Source: a virus
IMG/VR virus record: IMGVR_UViG_3300025146_000068
Coordinates: 1 to 23,713 of that record
Reading direction: 5' to 3' (one strand)
Length of the DNA: 23,713 nucleotides
Numbering within the stretch: position 1 is the first letter of the stretch; each line of letters begins with the position of its first letter. Under the pieces are notes generated by a model, which saw nothing but the letters and a program-made list of their open reading frames with translations, was not told the DNA's origin and ran no database searches. Shown here piece after piece: positions 17,130-22,097 of the stretch. Position numbers and translations under genes: made by a program.

Positions 17130-18107
17130 CTACCTGCGCCTCCGCGGACGTAGCGCGGTTCTTACTGCTCGTATCGCCTCTCGCTCGCGTCTCGTACCTC
17201 GTACAGCAGGAGCAGCTATACCCTCACGAGCAACACGTCTGGCTGCTCTCCGACGGATAGCAATAGCAGCTATGGCGGCCGCACGACGCACTGCCTTGGG
17301 AACCACAAGCTCGGCTGCATGTGCCCGTTCGAACTCCTCATTGATACGCTGGTAAGCCTGGCGCCTGCGCTGGATAACAGGCTCAACACCTTGCGCCAGC
17401 TCACGCCACTCTTCATCCGGCGGGGGAGGGATGAGAGCAACCAGCTCGCGCTCCAAGACACGCTCTGCCTCTTGGATCAGCCTTTGTGCTTCAGGCGTAT
17501 CGGGAGACACCTCAGAGAGGAAGTCGTGAGGGGCCACGCCATCCCGGACTATCTTTCCGTAAATACCCCTGATGTGCTTGGCCCCCTCGGGGCTCGTGAA
17601 GTCAATATTCAACTTGTTCGCAGCCCAGTAGGCAATGCGAAGGAAGGGGGGCTGGCTGCCCTTGGCATACGGCGCTGTTCCGTAGAGGATGGGATAGACA
17701 TAGCTAACAGGAGCACGTATAGCTTCTGTCTCCACTCCAGCCTCGCCTGGGAAGGAGCCCACAACAAGGTCAGGAATGGTAACGCCACCCACTTGGGTAG
17801 ATCCAGGCACGAGCCGGTAGTCTATAGTCTGCTGCAACTGACCGGTGAAGATGAGATCCATGTCCTCCATCTTCTGCCGAATGAGGCCAACGTAGATCTT
17901 GCCGAGAGAAGTGAGGAGGCCTTCTATCGCACTCCGAACCTCACCGGGAACAAAGTCGAGCAGGCGGGCGTAGGCTTCGACACGTCCCAGCAGATCCTCA
18001 TTGAGGGTGACTGAGATAGTCGGTGCCTCGAAGTCAACTGGTACCGGTACTTGCGTACGACCGCCGGCGGCCAGACCACGACGTAGGATCTCGGAGGGCG
18101 CAGGCAT
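17130..18107 (-). CDS. HK97 gp10-like tail completion/neck protein with basic C-terminal extension
   Basis: 325 residues. An AGGAGG lies upstream, and the ATG is one base after the TAA of the frameshifted chaperone. The central part, about 85-165, has FTGQLQQTIDYRLV, LVVGSFP, YVYPILYGTAPYAKG and QPPFLRIA, which matches the layout of HK97-gp10-type tail completion proteins (TG.L...I, then Y...YGT, then PPFLR). Residues 265-325 are dominated by Arg and Ala and end RPRRRR, a long basic tail not needed by that family. The position between the chaperones and the tape measure is unusual, because gp10-like genes normally lie before the tail tube gene. The family call is moderate. Alternatives are a tape-measure partner or a protein that touches DNA or RNA through its tail. 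Confidence 0.7.
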   Translation of the reverse strand: MPAPSEILRRGLAAGGRTQVPVPVDFEAPTISVTLNEDLLGRVEAYARLLDFVPGEVRSAIEGLLTSLGKIYVGLIRQKMEDMDLIFTGQLQQTIDYRLVPGSTQVGGVTIPDLVVGSFPGEAGVETEAIRAPVSYVYPILYGTAPYAKGSQPPFLRIAYWAANKLNIDFTSPEGAKHIRGIYGKIVRDGVAPHDFLSEVSPDTPEAQRLIQEAERVLERELVALIPPPPDEEWRELAQGVEPVIQRRRQAYQRINEEFERAHAAELVVPKAVRRAAAIAAIAIRRRAARRVAREGIAAPAVRGTRREREAIRAVRTALRPRRRR

Positions 18108-18108
18108 G

Positions 18109-18755
18109 TTAGCCAGGACCTCCTACGACGCGTACAGTCGGCTTGGCTGGTTGGTAGCCCTCCTGCACCTTGGCAGACTTCTTCGAGAGTGTGTTGTAGA
18201 CACCAATCTGCTTGATGAAGCCTACGGTGTTCTCTTGCAAGAACTCACGCTCCGTCCAGCCGAACTGTTCGCACATGTTGATCTTCATCATCCAAGCGGG
18301 AGCACCCTCACCACCCGACGCTAGGGCCGCGAGCGCCTGCTCCCTTTCGTAGGGGGGACGGCTTCTTCCTCCGCCCGCTTCATCGTGCTCTCCATCATGT
18401 AGTACAGAATCTCGAGTGGCAGCCGGCGCCAACCTGTGGCAGAGTCCTTCGGTGGCGCAAGTGGCTCACCCGTCTTAGGATCGGTGATGTTCCACTCTCC
18501 CGGGAAGAGACGGAGTACGAGTCTCTGCAGCTCGTCCATCATCCCCGGATCCTGTGCCTTCTCCTGCATCACGCCGATCTCGTCGAGTTCTTCGACCATC
18601 AGGGAGTTGGCGTCAAGGGCGTCGTACCAGAGATCAGGCTGTCCGAACGACTCAAGGGTGAGCCGAATCGTCTTCTCCTTGTACCAGCCACCGGTGGTCG
18701 GTCTACTGTTGCTGCTCCGTGCAGCAGCTCTTCTGGTCGGTCTGTTGCTAGGCAT
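18109..18755 (-). CDS. Tail assembly chaperone, -1 frameshift product (gpGT-like)
   Basis: A predicted fusion of 215 residues. Ribosomes read 135 codons from 18755, slip back one base at 18357-18351 and continue through 80 codons to TAA at 18111-18109. The extension starts YEREQALAALASGGEG and contains WMMKINMCEQFGWTEREF, which resembles the second half of tail chaperone pairs. Such longer products bind both the tape measure and the tail tube protein and are not part of the finished virion (family knowledge). The downstream part has no convincing independent start: the ATG at 18432 lies inside the first gene without a ribosome binding site. The slippery site, the gene order and the protein boundaries agree well. 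Confidence 0.85.
18321..18755 (-). CDS. Tail assembly chaperone, unshifted product (gpG-like)
   Basis: 144 residues ending TKGSRRSRP. The ATG at 18755-18753 overlaps the end of the MerR-type gene by 8 bases (ATGCCTAG), and an AAGGAGG stands about 10 bases before it. The protein has a basic, Ser-rich beginning and a helical body (LVLRLFPGEWNI, then WRRLPLEILYYMMESTMKR), fitting the first chaperone. It normally coats the tape measure before tube polymerisation. Its overlap with a regulatory gene is not typical. Confidence 0.85.
   Translation of the reverse strand: MPSNRPTRRAAARSSNSRPTTGGWYKEKTIRLTLESFGQPDLWYDALDANSLMVEELDEIGVMQEKAQDPGMMDELQRLVLRLFPGEWNITDPKTGEPLAPPKDSATGWRRLPLEILYYMMESTMKRAEEEAVPPTKGSRRSRP
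18351..18357 (-). other. -1 ribosomal frameshift site C CCC CCT
   Basis: The minus strand reads GTC CCC CCT ACG in the first frame (codons 133-136). Slipping one base back keeps Pro codons paired in both sites (CCC then CCC), then continues TAC GAA AGG. Downstream there is a GGGAGC...GCTCCC pair with a long loop that could assist, but this is weak. Confidence 0.85.
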
Positions 18756-19116
18756 CTCTCATCTCCTCCTTGTGAACACGAACAACCAAGTCGCCATTAC
18801 CGAGATGAATCAACGTATAGGCGCCACACTCCTCCTTGCTGACAATATTGCTCTGAACACGCTGCCCATCCAGCTCGTACACGTACAAGCCCAGAGGCAC
18901 CGCATCCAGAACTGAGGAACCACCGTTACGCAAGACGTTGTCTATCACCTTCACCTTGTCAACCGCTTCTTCGTCCAGCTTCCCTGTAGGTCTTCCTGGA
19001 CCCTCACGAACCGGTACTGGTGTAGGAAGCCATCCCTTGGAGATGTAATACCGGAGCCTGCGGACTGAGACCCCGGTGCGGTGGCTGACCTCCTGCAAAG
19101 TGACAAGCATCGTCAT
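18748..19116 (-). CDS. MerR-type DNA-binding protein inside the tail operon
   Basis: 122 residues. The N-terminal half is a winged helix-turn-helix of MerR type: VTLQEVSHRTGVSVRRLRYY (6-25), then ISKGWLP and the wing region GRPTGKLDEEAVDKVKVIDN. The C-terminal half, about 62-122, is beta-rich (AVPLGLYVYELDGQRV, then YTLIHLGNGDLVVRVHKEE) and lacks the long dimerisation helix of classical MerR regulators. No signal peptide or Cys metal-site pattern is visible. The gene follows a terminator-like hairpin and a tandem palindromic repeat. Its start has no Shine-Dalgarno, but a -10-like element lies 5 bases before it. Its end overlaps the chaperone gene. A regulator of the downstream tail genes or of itself is inferred. 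A structural use of the fold cannot be excluded. Confidence 0.85.
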   Translation of the reverse strand: MTMLVTLQEVSHRTGVSVRRLRYYISKGWLPTPVPVREGPGRPTGKLDEEAVDKVKVIDNVLRNGGSSVLDAVPLGLYVYELDGQRVQSNIVSKEECGAYTLIHLGNGDLVVRVHKEEMRDA

Positions 19117-19151
19117 AAACTACAGTAGACGCTGGCTGGAAAAGGACGCAA
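19116..19151 (-). promoter_or_regulatory. Candidate promoter giving a leaderless transcript of the MerR-type gene
   Basis: On the minus strand TTGCGT (19151-19146), an 18-base spacer and TACTGT (19127-19122) are followed by five bases and the ATG at 19116. A start of transcription 6-7 bases after the -10 would fall on the A of ATG. The absence of a ribosome binding site supports a leaderless start. The motif match is moderate. Confidence 0.4.
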
Positions 19152-19160
19152 CTTCTGCTT

Positions 19161-19184
19161 CATATACATGTACATATACATGTA
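19161..19184. repeat. Perfect tandem 12-bp repeat with palindromic cores (candidate operator)
   Basis: catatacatgta occurs twice in direct succession (19161-19172 and 19173-19184). Each copy contains the palindrome tacatgta, and a further tgtaca lies at 19188-19193. The repeats stand 10 bases upstream of the candidate -35 of the MerR-type gene, in the only long noncoding stretch near it. An operator for that protein or another regulator is inferred. Confidence 0.65.
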
Positions 19185-19189
19185 TTGTG

Positions 19190-19228
19190 TACAAAGCAAA
19201 GCGATCGGCCCATTGCTGAGCCGACCGC
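19190..19228 (-). terminator. Rho-independent terminator after the tail tube gene
   Basis: The minus-strand RNA would fold GCGGTCGGCT (arm 19228-19219) with GGCCGATCGC (19210-19201) around an 8-base loop, 10 pairs including two G-U, followed by TTTGCTTTGT. The hairpin begins 22 bases after the tail tube stop. Confidence 0.65.
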
Positions 19229-19250
19229 CAGAAGGAGATGAGGTGGTTGT

Positions 19251-20264
19251 CTACGAGCCGATGGTGTATGCGGTGGCCAGAGCATTGCGCATGCGCATGC
19301 GGATGTTGCTCTCTACAGAGGCCTTCCACGAAGAGGACGACGTCCCGATCAGACCGCGGAAGTTGTAGGCGATCGTCATGTTGTTGCCGCTCCTGTCGAT
19401 CTCGGCCGGGCTGTCTCCATAGGAGGCCTTCGGGAACTCGAAGTCAATGGAGCGGGTTGCGGCGCCGGCACCGTAGGCGAACTCCAGGATCAGTGCCTCG
19501 TTGGTCAGTGCCCTGTACAGCTCCAAGTTGGCAAGGACGTCGAAGGAGGCTGTGAACCGACCCGTGACTGCGATAAGGCCCGGGATGAGCTTCACCGGGA
19601 ACTTGTTGTTGTTGGCGACGTAGAGTAGCTCCGCATCGCGGGCGATGGCGATCTCACCCTCGATCAGCCTGCCAGTGGCACCGGTGCCGAGGCCGGAGCT
19701 GGTGGCCACATTGGCGTGCCAACCGCGCAGAGGCTCGTCAGTGCTATCGGAGACGGCAGCCTGGGCAGTTGTGGTCACCATACCCTTGCCGAGGATGTTC
19801 GCCTCATAGGTGAGAAGGCCGGTAGATGAGTTGAAGCGGAAGGTCAGACCGGTTGCAACACAGCCTTGGTGGGTGTACGACTCGCCGCCAGCCAGCGCGT
19901 CGTCCAGAAGCTGGATCTGGAAGGAGCGGCCGCCGGCATCTGCCATGGACTGGATGTCGAATACGTGAGCGTACGGTGCAGCAGTGCCAACAGTGTCAGC
20001 ACCAATAATGCTGCGAATGAGGTGGCCGATCTCGTCCGGGTAGGCGGGACCTCCGATCGAGAAGTCGGTCCTGTGAACACCCTCCAGTTGCCGGAAGCCA
20101 ATGGCAGCTAGGCCGCGCCTGGCATCATCGAACAGCGTTTCGACCGTATCGACACCGGAGGTCGGATCGATCGGAAGCATCGCCCATGTCGGGGATGCTG
20201 GGAGCGACCCCCACGTTGCAGTTTCCGGGGTGATGAAGGCCTTAAAGCCTGCAGAAGTGGACAT
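19251..20264 (-). CDS. Major tail tube protein
   Basis: 337 residues. The start at 20264 is preceded by AGGAGGAGCAAGCA, the strongest ribosome binding site of the group. The protein forms the hexameric rings of the tail tube. The N-terminus (STSAGFKAFITPETATWGSL) opens like many tube proteins, and the strand-rich body (FSIGGPAYPDEIGHLIRSII, then LTFRFNSSTGLLTYEANILG, then IEGEIAIARDAELLYVANN) fits the tube beta-sandwich fold. It lies between the connector genes and the chaperones, as expected. It has its own strong ribosome site, a terminator after it and possibly one before, suggesting control of its very high output. No immunoglobulin-like C-terminal domain is evident. Confidence 0.85.
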   Translation of the reverse strand: MSTSAGFKAFITPETATWGSLPASPTWAMLPIDPTSGVDTVETLFDDARRGLAAIGFRQLEGVHRTDFSIGGPAYPDEIGHLIRSIIGADTVGTAAPYAHVFDIQSMADAGGRSFQIQLLDDALAGGESYTHQGCVATGLTFRFNSSTGLLTYEANILGKGMVTTTAQAAVSDSTDEPLRGWHANVATSSGLGTGATGRLIEGEIAIARDAELLYVANNNKFPVKLIPGLIAVTGRFTASFDVLANLELYRALTNEALILEFAYGAGAATRSIDFEFPKASYGDSPAEIDRSGNNMTIAYNFRGLIGTSSSSWKASVESNIRMRMRNALATAYTIGS

Positions 20265-20311
20265 TGCTTGCTCCTCCTATTCAGTTACGGGAAGGCAGAG
20301 TACCGGAGAGT

Positions 20312-20347
20312 AAAAACACCTTCCTGAATCAGATTAAGGTTCAGGTG
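20312..20347 (-). terminator. Possible weak terminator before the tail tube gene
   Basis: On the minus strand CACCTGAA (20347-20340) can pair with TTCAGG plus TG (20328-20317) with a 4-base bulge and an 11-base loop, followed directly by TTTTT (20316-20312). It begins 15 bases after the stop of the 173-residue gene. The bulge makes it weaker than the other two hairpins. Confidence 0.4.
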
Positions 20348-20362
20348 GCAATGGCGGCAACT

Positions 20363-20884
20363 TTAGACCCCAGTCTTGATCTCCACAGTACGTCTCTCCC
20401 TGAAGTCCATACGTATCTCGCACGAGTGGCAGGCATACGGCCCCAGTGTCGCGTGCAGTATCGAAGTCACCTGTGGAGCACTGACTTCCACGATATCTGT
20501 CCTCGCTTCGGTAAGCTGTATCTCTGTCAGACCTTCAAGCTCTACAATCACCTCGTCGATGAGACTCTGGAAAGTGTCCCACGTACCTTCGCCCATACCT
20601 AAGTAACCACGAACTACCATGTGGCTAACAACAAACCTCTGTTGCGGTGGTAGCTGCCCTCTCTCAATCGAGACCGACGTCCTACCCAGCTGCCACACGT
20701 TAACCGAGGCCTGCTGTTCAAGGACGTCGTCCTCCTCGCTGGGCTCGACTGCTAGCTCTGCCATCTCGAGCAGAGTACGTGCATCCTCCTCCCCGATGTA
20801 GACCTTACCTACCCCGTCTACCTGCTCCAAGAGAGAAGCGACCGCGGCCGCAGCAGCCATCCATTGGGGCATCGCATGGGCCAT
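20363..20884 (-). CDS. Probable tail terminator / tail completion protein
   Basis: 173 residues, starting 3 bases after the upstream stop, with GGGTAGGTAG as a modest ribosome site. A helical beginning (WMAAAAAVASLLEQVDGVGK) is followed by strand-rich parts (NVWQLGRTSVSIERG, then RFVVSHMVVRGYLG), a helix WDTFQSLIDEVIVELEG and further strands. This alternation and size, and the position just before the tail tube gene, fit tail terminator proteins that stop tube growth and join the tail to the head. The Cys pair ACHSCEI (about 153-159) is notable but isolated. The call rests on order and fold pattern rather than a recognised signature. Confidence 0.6.
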   Translation of the reverse strand: MAHAMPQWMAAAAAVASLLEQVDGVGKVYIGEEDARTLLEMAELAVEPSEEDDVLEQQASVNVWQLGRTSVSIERGQLPPQQRFVVSHMVVRGYLGMGEGTWDTFQSLIDEVIVELEGLTEIQLTEARTDIVEVSAPQVTSILHATLGPYACHSCEIRMDFRERRTVEIKTGV

Positions 20885-20887
20885 TGG

Positions 20888-21616
20888 CTACCTACCCAAG
20901 AACCGGCTCGTGCCTTGGCCATGAGTGAGTGGCGGCCTACCCCAGCTCATTGTGTTAGGGATCTCGCCGGCTACTGAAGCTGCGGGCTGCCTAGAGTCTG
21001 CTGGCACCCCAAGAAGGTCGTAGAACATGGAGAGGTGCTGCTCGGCCACTCGGAGGTACTCGTTTGTCTGAGACCGAAAGCCTACAGGATCGTCTCTGAT
21101 CGCAGAAGGAGTCAACTTCGCGGCCTCTGCCGCCATGCGCATAGCAAACCTGTGCGTAGCGAGATGGCCCAAAGCCTCCTTGTCACTATCAGCAATAGTT
21201 GTACCTGTAGCTTCTGTACCGAGAATGTGTAGGCGTGTGTAGGTGATCCTGGCAGTCTTCCCAGAGGCTGGAGTGGTTGATTGGAACCGAATGACCGTGC
21301 CACCCGTGTCGTCGTAGGCAGTGACCTCGAGCATATCCAAGAAGGTGGGAATACGGTCACCCTGCGGATACTCGACACTCACTACAGCGCTGAAGCCATC
21401 TTGCCAGTCCGAGGGAACAGCAAAGTCATAAGCGGCACCATCACCCGCCTCGTCAAAGAACGCAGTGTCTGGCTTGATCAGACTGTAGAATGCGACAGCA
21501 TCCTGGATCAGGGCCTCAAGGTCTGGATCCTCCACCCCTCCCATACGCGAGGGGATGCCATGGCTACCAAAGTGCGCCAGAACAAGCTCTTGGATTGAGG
21601 CAAGATCAAAAGACAT
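20888..21616 (-). CDS. Probable head-tail adaptor/connector protein
   Basis: 242 residues, starting 3 bases after the preceding stop. Helices at both ends (FDLASIQELVLAHF, then LEALIQDAVAFYSLIKPD, and later DKEALGHLATHRFAMRMAAE and LRVAEQHLSMFYDLLG) surround a beta-rich centre (VVSVEYPQGDRIPTFLDM, then GTVIRFQSTTPASGKTARI). Helical bundles with a central strand insertion are typical of adaptors below the portal. Its place between the capsid and tail terminator genes agrees. The C-terminus is probably flexible (AGEIPNTMSWGRPPLTHGQG). No specific family signature is recognised. Confidence 0.6.
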   Translation of the reverse strand: MSFDLASIQELVLAHFGSHGIPSRMGGVEDPDLEALIQDAVAFYSLIKPDTAFFDEAGDGAAYDFAVPSDWQDGFSAVVSVEYPQGDRIPTFLDMLEVTAYDDTGGTVIRFQSTTPASGKTARITYTRLHILGTEATGTTIADSDKEALGHLATHRFAMRMAAEAAKLTPSAIRDDPVGFRSQTNEYLRVAEQHLSMFYDLLGVPADSRQPAASVAGEIPNTMSWGRPPLTHGQGTSRFLGR

Positions 21617-21619
21617 CGT

Positions 21620-21985
21620 CTAGGTTTTGCCTTCGTAGACCCCGTTGATAACGATGCTAGGGGTGGCACCGGCAGGAGTGATCGAGACTCTGATGCGGCT
21701 TCCCAAGTTGTCTATGGTAACCATCTGCTTTTGGTTCTGGCCATCGCCGAGGGGACCGCCAGTAGTGGTAAAGGCAGACATTGAAATATCGCCGCGGTCA
21801 AACCACTGACCGGTCTTCGGGTCCTGCTGCTGAATCTTTGGTGTCCACGTACCAGCAGAAACGTCGGCGTCGAGAAAGACACGGCCCTCGATGTGACTGC
21901 CGACTGGAATGGTGGCACTATCCGTAGTTTGGGTCAGCGTGACCCCATCCCAGAACTTCCTGGCGGACGTGACGTGTAGGGCCAT
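21620..21985 (-). CDS. Small beta-rich protein, possibly head decoration
   Basis: 121 residues with a strong AGGAGG 7 bases before the ATG. The sequence consists mostly of short strands (VTLTQTTDSATIPVGSHIEG, then VFLDADVSAGTWTPKIQQQD, then SRIRVSITPAG, then SIVINGVYEGKT) without helices or Cys. Its position directly after the major capsid gene, its size and its own ribosome site suggest a capsid decoration or stabilising protein. An alternative is a small connector component. There is no recognised family signature. Confidence 0.55.
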   Translation of the reverse strand: MALHVTSARKFWDGVTLTQTTDSATIPVGSHIEGRVFLDADVSAGTWTPKIQQQDPKTGQWFDRGDISMSAFTTTGGPLGDGQNQKQMVTIDNLGSRIRVSITPAGATPSIVINGVYEGKT

Positions 21986-22004
21986 GTCTCTACCTCCTAC
22001 CTAG

Positions 22005-22034
22005 AGATTAAGGTCTAGCTGCCAGAGGACACAA
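22005..22034 (-). promoter_or_regulatory. Weak candidate promoter between capsid and decoration genes
   Basis: Minus strand TTGTGT (22034-22029), an 18-base spacer and TAATCT (22010-22005) directly follow the terminator-like hairpin. Transcription would begin near 21998, at the ribosome binding site. The match to the consensus is modest. Confidence 0.25.
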
Positions 22035-22075
22035 AATCCAAGAGGGGAGACTGCCCCGCAACAGCCTCCCCCCTC
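22031..22075 (-). terminator. Terminator-like hairpin after the major capsid gene
   Basis: Minus-strand arms GAGGGG(GG)AGGCTG (22075-22062) and CAGTCTCCCCTC (22053-22042) form 12 pairs with a two-base bulge and one G-U around TTGCGGGG, followed by TTGGATTTTG. The U tract is interrupted, so leaky termination is plausible. It begins 22 bases after the capsid stop. Confidence 0.6.
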
Positions 22076-22097
22076 GTACACCCCCCTAGAAGGACTA

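Noticed and set aside
17319-18014. Plus-strand ORF of 231 codons
   Set aside because: Antisense to the gp10-like gene, which has the right order, motif content and ribosome site.
18300-18350. Stimulatory structure after the frameshift site
   Set aside because: Only a 6-pair GGGAGC/GCTCCC stem with a long loop and a 4-pair hairpin were found; too weak to list as a feature.
18109-18432. Separate gene for the second chaperone starting at 18432
   Set aside because: No ribosome binding site; the first 27 codons are an out-of-frame reading of the first chaperone. The frameshift explains it better.
20265-20311. Promoter directly before the tail tube gene
   Set aside because: TAC-T and TAA-T like elements occur, but none has a -35-like partner at 16-19 bases.
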